A DNA stretch of 64,000 nt from Gemella sp. zg-570 (GTDB lineage Bacteria; Bacillota; Bacilli; Staphylococcales; Gemellaceae): positions 953,501 to 1,017,500 of the forward strand of contig NZ_CP076443.1 of assembly GCF_018866345.1 (NCBI RefSeq), read 5' to 3'. Shown piece by piece: positions 8,659 through 17,806 of this stretch. How positions within the stretch are numbered: position 1 is the stretch's first letter; every line of letters starts with the position of its first letter. The position numbers and the translations under genes are program-made. The notes under the pieces were generated by a model that searched no databases, had not been told where the DNA came from, and worked only from the letters and a program-made list of their open reading frames with translations.

Positions 8659-10030
8659 ATTTTAATTTACTGTGTGAATTTGAATATATAAAGTAAACAG
8701 CTAATCCAATAAACAACCATACAAAGAAGATTAACCAAGTTAATGAACTAACAGTAAATAATAATAAAAATCCGAATATTAAAATAGCTATTCCTGGCAA
8801 TACTGGAACTGCTGGCATAACAAATCCTCTTTTAGTATCTGGATGTGTTTTTCTAAATACTATTGTTGAATAAGAAACTAACATGAATCCTATCATAGAA
8901 GATACATTTGCTATTTCTGATAATTGATCAAGAGGTAAAAAGCCTGTAAAAATAGCAGCGGAAATACCTACTAACCAAGTTATAGTACTAGGTACATGTT
9001 TTTTGTTAACACTAGTTAAAGCTTTAGGTAACAAGCCGTCACGAGCCATTGTAAAACCAATCCTAGCACTTGCAAAAATGAATGACAAGACTCCTGCCAT
9101 AAGTCCTATGGTCGCTCCTAGAGAAATTATACCTGCAACTTTGGTTTGACCAACTTTATTTAAAACATAAACAAGAGCATTACCTGAACCTAATTCAGAA
9201 TAATGAACTGCTCCCGTTAAAACAAGACAAACCATCATATAAATTATAGTACATATTAATAACGTGATAATAATTGCCCTAGGCATGGTTTTTTCAGGAT
9301 TGATTGTTTCTTCTGATGAAGTTGATATAGCATCAAAACCTAAATAAGCAAAGAATACAGTTGTCGCACCTAACATTACACCATTAACCCCAGTAGGAGC
9401 AAAATTATCAGTCAAATTATGTGGTTGAACATAGAAAGCACCTACTATAATAAATAAAACTACTACTCCTATTTTTATAAATACCAAAAAATTATTGATA
9501 ATTTTACTTTCACTTGTTCCTCTTGAAATAATAAATGTAAGTAGCAATACAAGTAATATAGCAGGGATATTCCCATAACCGCCTTCTTTTGGTATGTTTA
9601 AAAATTCCTCTGGCAGGTTTATATTTAAGCCTGCTAGTAATGAATTAAAATATTTTGACCAACCAGCAGCAACAGCGGCGGCAATAATTATATAACCCCC
9701 CATAAGTACCCAACCTATTCCGTAAGCACCAATTTCTCCAATTGAAACATACATGTAAGTATAAGTACTACCACTAGATGGTAAAGCAGAAGCCATTTCT
9801 GCATAACATAAAGCTACAATTGTACAAGCAATACCTGCTATTAAAAAAGAAAAAATTATAGCTGGTCCTGCACTAGCTGAGGCTATACCTGTAAGAACCA
9901 TTACTCCAGAACCAATAATTGCACCTAAACCAAATAAAATTAAGTCTATTGTTTTCAGTGTGGGAGTAAGGGTTTTTTTCTTATTTTCATTCAGTATATT
10001 TGTAATAGATTTTTTTCTAAAAATACTCAT
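8657..10030 (-). CDS. APC-family amino acid permease (cationic amino acid transporter type)
   Basis: The protein is 457 residues with about 12 transmembrane segments. 'IIGSGVMVLTGIASASAGPAII' spans the unwound helix 1 substrate site of APC carriers, and 'FFAYLGFDAISTSSEETINPEKTMP' is the signature of the YfnA/CAT subgroup. It imports amino acids by proton symport; the exact substrate is not predictable. It lies downstream of ald on the same strand with a 197-base gap, which suggests amino acid (possibly alanine) use together with Ald (inference). The start has a clear AAGGAGGA. Confidence 0.9.
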   Translation of the reverse strand: MSIFRKKSITNILNENKKKTLTPTLKTIDLILFGLGAIIGSGVMVLTGIASASAGPAIIFSFLIAGIACTIVALCYAEMASALPSSGSTYTYMYVSIGEIGAYGIGWVLMGGYIIIAAAVAAGWSKYFNSLLAGLNINLPEEFLNIPKEGGYGNIPAILLVLLLTFIISRGTSESKIINNFLVFIKIGVVVLFIIVGAFYVQPHNLTDNFAPTGVNGVMLGATTVFFAYLGFDAISTSSEETINPEKTMPRAIIITLLICTIIYMMVCLVLTGAVHYSELGSGNALVYVLNKVGQTKVAGIISLGATIGLMAGVLSFIFASARIGFTMARDGLLPKALTSVNKKHVPSTITWLVGISAAIFTGFLPLDQLSEIANVSSMIGFMLVSYSTIVFRKTHPDTKRGFVMPAVPVLPGIAILIFGFLLLFTVSSLTWLIFFVWLFIGLAVYFIYSNSHSKLK

Positions 10031-10090
10031 ATTAATATCCTCCTTTTAATAAATATAAACACAGTATAAACTGTTTTAAAATTATAACAG

Positions 10091-10110
10091 AAAAGAAAAG
10101 AAAAGAAAAG
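10091..10110 (-). repeat. Four perfect AAAAG repeats in the permease promoter
   Basis: Exactly four AAAAG units on the + strand (TTTTC on the coding strand) sit just upstream of a TATAAT-like -10 for the leftward permease gene, in the place where the spacer and -35 would fall. Slippage would change promoter geometry in steps of five bases. Confidence 0.7.
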
Positions 10111-10227
10111 TGAAATATGCTTTTTAATTTTTAAAATAATTATATTGTTATTTTAAATTAAAAGTTATTATCATATTTATAATATTAATATGAGAAATAA
10201 AAATGTTTAGTTTAAACTATTTCTATT

Positions 10228-11343
10228 TTAGAAAGCTTTTGCTACTTCTACATATTCATATCCTAAATCATCCGCTACTGCTTTGTAAGTTACATGACCA
10301 TTTAGAGTATTTACTCCACCTGCTAATTCAGGAAAACGTTCAATTGCTCTTTCTAATCCTAGGTTTGCAATAACTTTAATATATTTAGAAGTTGCATTAC
10401 ATAAAGCATGAGATGATGTGATTGGTACAGCCCCAGGAATGTTAGCTACAGAATAATGTAAAATTCCTTCTTCTACAAATATTGGTTCAGAGTGGCTTGT
10501 CGCACGTCCTTCAGTATATTCTGTTGACCCACCTTGATCAATAGCTACATCAACAATTACAGAACCTTTTTGCATACTTGCTACCATTTCTTTTGTTACT
10601 AATTTAGGTGCTTTAGCTCCAGGAATTAATACAGTAGAAATTACTAAGTCTGCATTTTTTACTGCTTGAGCTATGTTTGCTTTTGTTGAATATAGAGTTT
10701 CTATATCACGACCAAATTGGTTAGATAATTCTGTTAATCTATCAATATTAACGTCTAATACTGTAACGTTTGCTCCAAGACCAACAGCAGCTGTTGTAGC
10801 AGCAGAACCAGCAATACCTGCACCTACAACTACAACTTTACCAACTTTAACACCTGGCACACCTTGAATTAATAATCCTTTTCCTCCATGAGGTTTTGTT
10901 AAGAATCTTACACCTTCTTGAACAGCCATTCTTCCTGCTACTTCACTCATCGGTCTTAGTAATGGTAAACCTCTTCCAACTCTAACTGTTTCAAAAGCTA
11001 TACCTGTTACTTTACTATCTACAAGTGCTTTTGTTAGGTGTGGTTCGGCGGCTAAATGTAAATAAGTATAAATTAATTGCCCTTCTCTAAAGTATTTGTA
11101 TTCAGATTCTAGTGGTTCTTTAACTTTGTATATTAGTTCAGCTTTGCTCCATACTTCTTCTGCTGTATCTAATAAAATAGCTCCTGATGCTTCATACTCA
11201 GAGTCAGTAATTCCTGAACCTAATCCTGCTCCTTTCTCGACGAACACTTCATGTCCAGCTGAAACAAGTTCTTGTACTATTCCTGGTACAGCCGAAACTC
11301 TGTTCTCGTTATTTTTTATTTCTGTTGGTATTCCTATTTTCAT
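10228..11343 (-). CDS. ald: Alanine dehydrogenase
   Basis: The protein is 371 residues, full length. It opens with 'MKIGIPTEIKNNENRVSAVP' and has 'YTYLHLAAEP' (substrate pocket), the nucleotide-binding 'VVVVGAGIAGSAA' and 'DVAIDQGGSTE'. It interconverts L-alanine and pyruvate plus ammonia with NAD, allowing alanine use for carbon and nitrogen. The start follows AGGAGG. A CcpA-like site overlaps the upstream promoter region. It precedes the amino acid permease gene on the same strand. Confidence 0.96.
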   Translation of the reverse strand: MKIGIPTEIKNNENRVSAVPGIVQELVSAGHEVFVEKGAGLGSGITDSEYEASGAILLDTAEEVWSKAELIYKVKEPLESEYKYFREGQLIYTYLHLAAEPHLTKALVDSKVTGIAFETVRVGRGLPLLRPMSEVAGRMAVQEGVRFLTKPHGGKGLLIQGVPGVKVGKVVVVGAGIAGSAATTAAVGLGANVTVLDVNIDRLTELSNQFGRDIETLYSTKANIAQAVKNADLVISTVLIPGAKAPKLVTKEMVASMQKGSVIVDVAIDQGGSTEYTEGRATSHSEPIFVEEGILHYSVANIPGAVPITSSHALCNATSKYIKVIANLGLERAIERFPELAGGVNTLNGHVTYKAVADDLGYEYVEVAKAF

Positions 11344-11401
11344 TATACCCCTCCTTAGTATTTTGTTTTGTACATTTATATTCTAACATAAGCATAGCAT
11401 T

Positions 11402-11416
11402 TTGAAAACACTTTAT
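11402..11416. promoter_or_regulatory. Candidate cre site at the ald promoter
   Basis: TTGAAAACACTTTAT matches the CcpA operator consensus WTGAAARCGYTTWWW with one mismatch (A for G at the central CG). It lies about 60 bases upstream of the ald start, near where the -35 region would be, so carbon catabolite control of alanine use is plausible. Confidence 0.45.
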
Positions 11417-11419
11417 TTT

Positions 11420-11944
11420 ATGAATTAATTTTATCAAAATGTTTATTTTCAATACATCATTCTATTATTTGAAATGTGTTTTGTAAATTAATAGTCTACT
11501 GTATTATATTTTTCCAATAAAATAAACCTTATAAAGTCCTAATGCAACTAATTAATTACTATATATCTCCTATATAAAAATATTGAACTTAGGTACAAAA
11601 TAAATTATCATAAAATTTTTCTCCACTATAATTATTACCCATTTTTAATACTTGACATATTTTAATTAGATTCTTTCTTGTATTAAATTATAATTACTAA
11701 ATCATTGCAATGTAGGAAAAACATCTTTTTTAAAAATTTTGACATTTCATTAATTATAACATTATTTTTATACATAAATATTTTATCTGAAATAAATTAA
11801 AAAATTGATTTTAAATTTTTTTGACAAATATATCTACCATCTTTAAAAATTTTTAAAACTTTCTATAGTAGCTAAATTAAAAATAAAAATTAATTATTTC
11901 TATTTAAAAGCAATTATACTTTATAAACAAAAAATATTTTAAAG
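11420..11944. other. AT-rich spacer without recognisable genes
   Basis: No open frame, repeat or structured element was recognised. It separates the ald promoter from the decayed aroE-like gene and may itself be decayed coding DNA too eroded to read. Confidence 0.5.
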
Positions 11945-12595
11945 GATTATATATTTTATAAAACTTACTGACCTACTTTCTCCAGTAAATTGTTTGAATT
12001 CTGTGGCATCTTGATAAATCATCATGTCAAGACCGTTTATTATTTCTTTACAGCCAGCTTCTTTTGATAATTCCATTGTTTTAGTTTCACGAGGATTGTA
12101 ATACATTCGTTAACTACTAAATCTTTTTTGAAGAATGATACATCAGGAATTACTGATTCTTCTTGAGGTTTCATTCCTACTCCAGTAACTTGAACAAAAA
12201 GTCGCTTTGGTTCATTTTTTCTTTAAATAAATCAAGATTATAAAAAGTACATAGTTATGCTGTTCAATCTGTTGTTTCGTTGATTTTTGCTACCCGTTTT
12301 TTCATAGGTTCAAAGTATTTGTCTTCCAGTGAGACGATATTAATTTTTCCTACTCCATTAATAGCCGTTTTAGAGATGATACTTGTTGCTAGATCAGTCG
12401 CACCTAAAATAGTTAAAGTTTTCCCTTTTGTATTATATCTTCTTTCTTCAAGAGCCATTATACAACCTGTTCCATCAGTAGTATCTCCTAGTAAGTGTTC
12501 ATTGTTATTTACTAATGTATTAACCTCTCCTTCCAGTTTTACAACTGGCGTTAAGTCGTCAATGAATTACGGACTTTTTGTGAATTTGAGTTCAT
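11945..12595 (-). pseudogene. Shikimate/quinate dehydrogenase (AroE-like) pseudogene
   Basis: Read leftward from the ATG at 12595 (AGGAG upstream), pieces of an AroE-family protein are visible: 'EGEVNTLVNNNEHLLGDTTDG' (the conserved VNT...NTDG region), 'KGKTLTILGATDLATSII' (nucleotide-binding loop) and, in another frame, the C-terminal 'GCKEIINGLDMMIYQDATEF'. About 80 expected N-terminal residues are missing and several stops and frameshifts interrupt the rest. It is divergent from the LysR gene at 12757, whose target it may once have been. No activity is expected. Confidence 0.82.
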
Positions 12596-12756
12596 AAAAA
12601 TAAAAGCTCCTAAAATTAATTTTTTCACTGTTATTGTACACCCTAAATTTTCTATTGTCTAATTAATAAAAACAATAAAATTAATAGATTTTTTTCATAC
12701 TTTGATATATAATCAAATTTAAATATTATTTAAATATAAAAATGGAGGCTATTAAT

Positions 12757-13656
12757 ATGAATCTATTTCATCTTAAATATTTTATTAAATTAGCAGAGTT
12801 AGAACATTATACCAAAGCGGCAAAAGAATTAAATATAACTCAGCCCAGCCTTAGTCATGCAATAGCTAGCTTAGAAGAAGAAATAAATGTAAAACTCTTT
12901 GAAAAAAAAGGTAGAAATATTATTCTTACAAAAACTGGAAACATATTTTTTAATATAATTAAAGCTGCAGTTACCAATATAGATGACGCCGTTGATTATG
13001 TACAAAAAATAAATGCTGGAGATGGATTAATAAATATTGGATTTTTAAGGACCTTAGGTGTATCTTCAATACCTACCTTATGTAGAAAATTTAAAGAAGA
13101 TAATAAGGACAAGGAAATTAATTTTAACTTTTATAACGGTTTTTCAGAAAGATTGATAGCAGGCTTAAAAAGTGGCGAGTATGATGTAGTATTTACATCT
13201 AAAATAAATAGTGATGAGTCTATAGAATATGTCCCCTTAGGAAAACAAGAACTTCTTTTAATAACTCCTAAAAATCATGAGTTAAGCGACAGAAACACTG
13301 TAAGTTTAGAAGAAATTTTAAAATATGATTTTGTAGGTTTCCAAAAAAATACAGGTTTAAACAATATAATTATGCCCAACTTTGCAAAAATAAAAAAATA
13401 CCCTCATATAAAATACACAGCAGAAGAAGACCAAGTAGTTGCTGGTTTGGTTGCACAAGGATTTGGAATTTCTATAGTTCCAGATATGCCAATTTTAGAA
13501 AGTTTAGATCTTAATAAAATACACATAGAAGACATAGAACAAAATAGAATTTTTTATCTAGCCTATTTAAAAGACCCGGTGAACATACCTGTTGTTTATG
13601 AATTTATAAAATATGTAAGTAATTATAAATTAAGTAAATATATAAAAACATATTAA
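12757..13656 (+). CDS. LysR-family transcriptional regulator
   Basis: The protein is 299 residues, the normal LysR length. The N-terminal winged helix is clear: 'FIKLAELEHYTKAAKELNIT' then 'QPSLSHAIASLEEEINVKLF'. The C-terminal effector-binding domain includes 'GFGISIVPDMPIL'. The ATG at 12757 is chosen over the ATG at 12742 because the latter overlaps the TGGAGG ribosome binding site. LysR regulators usually control the divergent neighbour, here the dead aroE-like gene, so this may be an orphan regulator (inference). Confidence 0.92.
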   Translation: MNLFHLKYFIKLAELEHYTKAAKELNITQPSLSHAIASLEEEINVKLFEKKGRNIILTKTGNIFFNIIKAAVTNIDDAVDYVQKINAGDGLINIGFLRTLGVSSIPTLCRKFKEDNKDKEINFNFYNGFSERLIAGLKSGEYDVVFTSKINSDESIEYVPLGKQELLLITPKNHELSDRNTVSLEEILKYDFVGFQKNTGLNNIIMPNFAKIKKYPHIKYTAEEDQVVAGLVAQGFGISIVPDMPILESLDLNKIHIEDIEQNRIFYLAYLKDPVNIPVVYEFIKYVSNYKLSKYIKTY

Positions 13657-13661
13657 AGGCT

Positions 13662-13690
13662 TGCTAAATTTTAGCAACTTTTTTATTTAT
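13662..13690 (+). terminator. Terminator of the LysR gene
   Basis: TTGCTAAA/TTTAGCAA hairpin followed by a six-T run directly after the lysR stop. It sits on the end of the truncated fmt fragment read from the other side. Confidence 0.7.
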
Positions 13691-13991
13691 AAATTTTTTC
13701 TTGTATTAGTATTAATTGTCCATAGGCAGCGGTTATTATAATATCTGGATTTAAAATTTTTAATTCATTAAATACTTCTTCATCATGGCTAATATTAATA
13801 GGTTGTAAAACTTTTATATTATGTTCTTCTGCTAATACTTTTACAGGAGAAGGAGTTAGTATTTTTTTTCTCCCTATTTTTTTATCTGCTTGTGTTATTA
13901 CTAAATCGACACCAAAATCATCTATCAACATTTTCAGCATTGGAACTGAAAAATTAGGTGTTCCCATAAATGCTATTTTTTTATTTTTCAT
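13683..13991 (-). pseudogene. Truncated methionyl-tRNA formyltransferase fragment
   Basis: The frame encodes 102 residues against about 310 for full Fmt. The N-terminal formyltransferase fold is recognisable from 'IAFMGTPNFSVPMLKMLID' and 'KKILTPSPVKVLAEEHNIKV' to 'PDIIITAAYGQ'. It then diverges into 'LILIQEKIYK' and stops, so the catalytic Asn-His-Asp region and C-terminal tRNA-binding domain are missing. A good AGGAG precedes the ATG. A complete fmt is expected elsewhere in the genome. Confidence 0.85.
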
Positions 13992-14072
13992 AACAAATAT
14001 TCTCCTGAAATTTAATCATAATAATTATACTATGCTATTAAAAAAAAATCAAAAAATGCCCTTATAAAAAGA

Positions 14073-14106
14073 AAAATACCAAATTCATTTTAAAATTTGG
14101 TATTTT
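14073..14106 (-). terminator. Terminator after a decayed leftward gene
   Basis: Thirteen-base perfect arms (AAAATACCAAATT and AATTTGGTATTTT) with an 8-base loop, followed leftward by a T-rich tract. It follows the gene remnant at 14115-14297. Confidence 0.8.
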
Positions 14107-14114
14107 ATATTTAT

Positions 14115-14297
14115 TTACAATTTAATTATATCTCTGGCTATTTTATCCAAATTATTTATATTTATAAAAGTATTTGTAATAAAATATGCTTGTTTAGAGT
14201 TTATCGAATTTTCCGTAGCTTGTCTAGCAATATTAAAATTATTTTCAGTAACAAGTATTTTTTCAGAAATTAACTCAATATCTTCTTTTCTACATTA
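14115..14297 (-). pseudogene. C-terminal remnant of an unrecognised gene
   Basis: A leftward open stretch of about 60 codons, closed by TAA at 14115-14117 and a strong terminator, has no start and is bounded upstream by a stop. It reads like a real protein tail (for example 'ENNFNIARQATENS' and 'NNLDKIARDIIKL'), helical and hydrophilic, but I do not recognise the family. It is one of several decayed pieces between 11.9 and 14.3 kb. Confidence 0.45.
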
Positions 14298-14757
14298 AAT
14301 AATTTTGAAAAAGTTATGTTTTAAGTCCTAACATACATATAACCATCATAAATAGCATATTATCATAAGATTTATTTATAAACTAATCTTTTTATAATTA
14401 AAATATATCCTAAATAAAAATAAACCATCATATATTCAACATAGTAAGTATTATATATCTAATAATTTCTCATCTCTTACAAAGACATTTTTATTAAATC
14501 TATTAATTTGAGAAACACATAACTAAGCTAGATGAAATTATTTAGTGCTTATTTATAACTTAAAATTTTTCTATTCACTTGAATTAATACTTATTATTAA
14601 GCACATTTCTATTTCTAATTATTTTATATTAAAATAATTAGTTATTTTTTATTATTACTAATTATTATAGTTCTAAATAAAATTCTACAAAAATTTATTT
14701 TTAATTTAAGGTCAATATATGCTATAATATTTAAGATAATTTTTGAAAGGATAAAAA
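14298..14757. other. AT-rich spacer with the promoter of the DUF1450-like gene at its right end
   Basis: Mostly featureless AT-rich DNA, perhaps further remains of the gene decayed at 14115. A TATAAT (14723-14728) about 30 bases before the next ATG is the only signal that can be pointed to. Confidence 0.5.
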
Positions 14758-15303
14758 ATGAGCGACATTAAAAATAATAAAGGTTTAGTTACAGAAGAAA
14801 AAGTTATTTTTCGTGTTTGTGATGAATGCCTTGGCGTAAACTTAAAAACTTTAATACCAAAACTTAAAAAGAAGGCTCCCAATGCTGAATTTATTATAGG
14901 ATGTCAATCTTATTGTGGACCGGGTAGAAAACAAACTTTTACTCTGGTAAATAGTAGAATTTGTATAGCCGATACAGAAATTGAATTAATGCCTCTTGTT
15001 GATGAAAAATTAAAGGAAAAAGTATCAGCTGAAGATGAGGAAAAATATTATAAACGCATGCAACGCAGGCTAGAAAGAACTTTTTACTTTGTTGTGCCAG
15101 AAAATACCACAATAAAAAGAAATGAAAATTTTTCAATTACTAAAGAGGGAATTATTGCAAGAAAAGCCAGCAGGTCATTCTTGGATAAGGTGGAAATATC
15201 TTCTAATCTTGACACGAGTAAAGAAGGGGTTTATGAAATTATATATTCAGTTGATATAGAAGGAAAACACTATACGAGAACTAGATTAATTACAGTAGAA
15301 TAG
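14758..15303 (+). CDS. DUF1450-like thioredoxin-fold protein with four cysteines and a C-terminal Ig-like region
   Basis: 181 residues. Residues about 15-88 resemble YuzB/DUF1450 ('GCQSYCGPGRKQTFTLVNS' against the family's GCLSYCG pattern), but with C21-x2-C24 and C49-x3-C53, the kind of cysteine set that binds a [2Fe-2S] cluster in thioredoxin-like ferredoxins. A charged linker (88-107) leads to residues 110-181, which look like an Ig-like strand domain of the DUF5011 type ('YEIIYSVDIEGKHYTRTRL'). No signal peptide is seen. Function is unknown. A GAAAGGA precedes the ATG. Confidence 0.6.
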   Translation: MSDIKNNKGLVTEEKVIFRVCDECLGVNLKTLIPKLKKKAPNAEFIIGCQSYCGPGRKQTFTLVNSRICIADTEIELMPLVDEKLKEKVSAEDEEKYYKRMQRRLERTFYFVVPENTTIKRNENFSITKEGIIARKASRSFLDKVEISSNLDTSKEGVYEIIYSVDIEGKHYTRTRLITVE

Positions 15304-15408
15304 AGTATATTATATCCTAATAAAATATTAACAATTCAAAAAATTTTTACTCTACTCTAAAAAACATAAAATTATATTAATAATTAGAAAAAGAAAATTC
15401 TAAAATTA

Positions 15409-15436
15409 TTTACTTTTATGAAATCTGTGTTATAAT
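15409..15436 (+). promoter_or_regulatory. Promoter of the universal stress protein gene
   Basis: TTTACT (15409-15414) and TATAAT (15431-15436) lie 16 bases apart, 30 bases before the ATG, with AAGGAGG in between. Confidence 0.7.
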
Positions 15437-15466
15437 AAAGCTATAAAGGATAAGGAGGTATCTATC

Positions 15467-15961
15467 ATGGAAAACAGATATTCAAAAATTCTAGTCGCAG
15501 TTGATGGTTCAAGACAAGCAGAATGGGCATTCAAATATGCAGTATCAATCGCAAAACGTAATGAAAATGCGCACTTATATATAGCTTCAGTAATTGATGC
15601 TACAATAGCAACATCTGGTCTATCAGACCCATACATTTTTAATTCTTTTTACAAAAAAACTAAGGCTTTAGTTGAAAGTTATGTAGCAGTTGCTAAAGAA
15701 GAAGGACTAAATCATGTACATGGTATCGTTGAACAAGGTATTCCCAAAATAGTTCTTAGTGAAGATATAGTTGACGAAAAAGATATTGACCTAGTGGTTT
15801 GTGGCTCTTCTGGTTTAACAGGATTCAAGAGAATGCTTATGGGATCTGTATCAGAAGGAATAGTGCGTTATGCTAAATGTGATGTTATAATCATCAAACA
15901 AAAATCTATACCAGAAGATTTCGAACCAAAAATTGCTTTACAATTCCAAAAAGAAGATTAA
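15467..15961 (+). CDS. Universal stress protein, UspA family
   Basis: A 164-residue single-domain protein. The opening 'KILVAVDGSRQAEWAFKYAV' and the nucleotide-binding loop 'VVCGSSGLTGFKRMLMGSVSEGIVRYAKCDVIII' (G-2x-G-9x-G-S type) indicate the ATP-binding UspA subgroup. Members are induced in stationary phase and stress; molecular targets are usually unknown. It has its own promoter and terminator, so it is monocistronic. Confidence 0.93.
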   Translation: MENRYSKILVAVDGSRQAEWAFKYAVSIAKRNENAHLYIASVIDATIATSGLSDPYIFNSFYKKTKALVESYVAVAKEEGLNHVHGIVEQGIPKIVLSEDIVDEKDIDLVVCGSSGLTGFKRMLMGSVSEGIVRYAKCDVIIIKQKSIPEDFEPKIALQFQKED

Positions 15962-15970
15962 TTTATTATA

Positions 15971-16005
15971 AAATCTGCAATTTATTTTGCAGGTTTTTTA
16001 TTTTA
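15971..16005 (+). terminator. Terminator of the universal stress protein gene
   Basis: AAATCTGCAA pairs with TTGCAGGTTT (one U-G pair) across a 6-base loop and is followed by a T run. Confidence 0.85.
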
Positions 16006-16022
16006 AATAAATTTTTATAAAA

Positions 16023-16049
16023 AATTAGTGTAGCTTTTTTTGCACTAAT
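16023..16049. terminator. Hairpin related to the ecf operon terminator
   Basis: ATTAGTG and CACTAAT arms with a T-rich loop. It resembles the terminator at 16234-16266, as if one were a copy of the other. It could act as a back-up terminator for leftward transcripts. The DNA between the two hairpins (16050-16233) shows no gene. Confidence 0.5.
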
Positions 16050-16233
16050 CTATTTTATTTTAAAATAATTTCTTATTAATTTCCCTGAAAATAAATTTTA
16101 TTAGTATGCAATTTCTGTATTAATAATTTACTTTTTTAAATAAATATTTATTAGCTTGTTTTTAAAAAATATCTTTAAAACTTTATTCAATTTTAATAAA
16201 AAATTTTTATACATACCTATTAAAAATATAAAA

Positions 16234-16266
16234 AAATTAGTGTAAGTTTCTCCCTCACACTAATTT
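16234..16266 (-). terminator. Terminator of the tpx-ECF operon
   Basis: Ten-base perfect arms AAATTAGTGT and ACACTAATTT; the leftward transcript continues into a run of T residues. It lies about 40 bases after the ATPase stop codon. Confidence 0.8.
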
Positions 16267-16308
16267 CTTTTTATAAAACTATTTCTTAAATTTGATAAAA
16301 ATAAAATC

Positions 16309-17748
16309 CTACTTTACCCTAGTCATAATTTTTAATATTCTATCTTTTGTTTCAAGATTTAGGCTTATTCTTTCTGCAATTCCTTTTTTATCAAAATAAA
16401 GAACTTCATCACAACTACTACATAAAAATTCATAATCGTGCGTAATAATAAATATAATTATTTCCTTATTACTTATTTCTTGAATGAGATTTGATAATTC
16501 CTTCATGTTGATAAAATCTAAACCACTTGTTGGCTCATCAAATATTAAAATCTTTTTGCCTGACAGGAGGGCAGAAGCGATGGCAACACGCTGTTTTTCT
16601 CCTCCTGATAGGGTGTTGGGATGCCTATCAAGCAAATGGTTTAACTTTAATTTAGTAACTATATTATCAAAATTTCTTAAGTCTTTACAACCCAACTTTA
16701 TTTCTGTTTCTACCCTGTTAGTAAATAGTTGATAATTGACATCTTGCATAACTTGAAAACAAGTATTTACTAAATCTTTTTTCTTCAATTCTTTACCGCT
16801 TAAAATTAGCTGACCTTTTGATTTTAAAAATCCTGACAGAGCATTTGCAAAAGTAGTCTTGCCACAACCATTATCTCCTATTATGGCATAAACTAAACCA
16901 CTAGGGAAATTTTCTTCCCTATGAATAAGATTTCTATTATTTACCTTATATTCAAAATTTTTTAATTGCAAATAATTTTTACCAATATTTTTTAATTTCT
17001 TGTCTGCTAACTTGACCAAGTTCAAATCTAATTGACGTGTGCGACAATGACTGCCGTCAAAATTTTTTAAGTCCTCACTAAAAAATTCATGAATAATTTT
17101 TCCATCTTTAACTATAAACATTCTATCAATTAAATTTTTCAGGTAGTATATCCTGTGTTCTGCTATGACAATAGTCTTACCCTGTTTTTTTAATTTAGAG
17201 ATAATATCAGCTATTAAAGATATGGCTTTAAGGTCAAGGTTGCTTGTTATTTCATCAAGAACATAAATATCAGCATCTAACATCATGCTAGCCATAAAGG
17301 CTAATTTTTGTTTTTCTCCCCCACTAATTTCTAAAATATTTCTGTCTAGTAAATTTTCTGCTTCAAATTCTTTAACCAAAAAATTTATACGTTCTAAAAT
17401 TTTTTGAGGAGCAAAACCAAAATTTTCCATACTAAAGGCTAATTCACTTGTAGAATCTAGATGAAAAAACTGATTTTTTGGATTTTGAAAAACACTTCCT
17501 ACAATACTAGAAAATTCGGTTAAATTATCGCCAATTTTTAGATGAGCAAGCTTCATACTACCACTAAAGCCACCCTCAAAAAATTCTGGGGCTAGGCCAT
17601 TTAACATTCTTAAAATTGTAGTTTTCCCACAACCAGACGAACCCGTAAATAAGACACATTCACCCTTAGAAATTTTTAAATTTAAGTTTTCTATATTTAA
17701 TTTTTCAGACTTGCTATATTTAAAATTAAAGTCTTTAAATTCTATCAT
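16309..17748 (-). CDS. ECF transporter ATPase with two fused ABC domains
   Basis: The protein is 479 residues holding two complete ATP-binding cassettes. Domain 1 has Walker A 'GSSGCGKTT', signature 'ISGGEKQKLAF' and Walker B 'IYVLDEITSNLD'; domain 2 has 'GDNGCGKTT', 'LSGGEKQRVAI' and 'ILIFDEPTSGLD'. It is the energising subunit of an energy-coupling factor transporter, equivalent to EcfA1 plus EcfA2 in one chain. It is the last gene of the operon with ecfT and the S component, 58 bases after ecfT. The solute is probably a vitamin or metal, but cannot be fixed from sequence. Confidence 0.93.
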   Translation of the reverse strand: MIEFKDFNFKYSKSEKLNIENLNLKISKGECVLFTGSSGCGKTTILRMLNGLAPEFFEGGFSGSMKLAHLKIGDNLTEFSSIVGSVFQNPKNQFFHLDSTSELAFSMENFGFAPQKILERINFLVKEFEAENLLDRNILEISGGEKQKLAFMASMMLDADIYVLDEITSNLDLKAISLIADIISKLKKQGKTIVIAEHRIYYLKNLIDRMFIVKDGKIIHEFFSEDLKNFDGSHCRTRQLDLNLVKLADKKLKNIGKNYLQLKNFEYKVNNRNLIHREENFPSGLVYAIIGDNGCGKTTFANALSGFLKSKGQLILSGKELKKKDLVNTCFQVMQDVNYQLFTNRVETEIKLGCKDLRNFDNIVTKLKLNHLLDRHPNTLSGGEKQRVAIASALLSGKKILIFDEPTSGLDFINMKELSNLIQEISNKEIIIFIITHDYEFLCSSCDEVLYFDKKGIAERISLNLETKDRILKIMTRVK

Positions 17749-17806
17749 AATTTACCTACTAACTATATAACTTAACTCCTCAAATTTTCGTTGAATAACC
17801 AAGTTA

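Noticed and set aside
16023-16266. Two similar ATTAGTG hairpins as ends of an inserted element
   Set aside because: Both read as terminators for the leftward ecf transcript, and the DNA between them shows no gene or target duplication.
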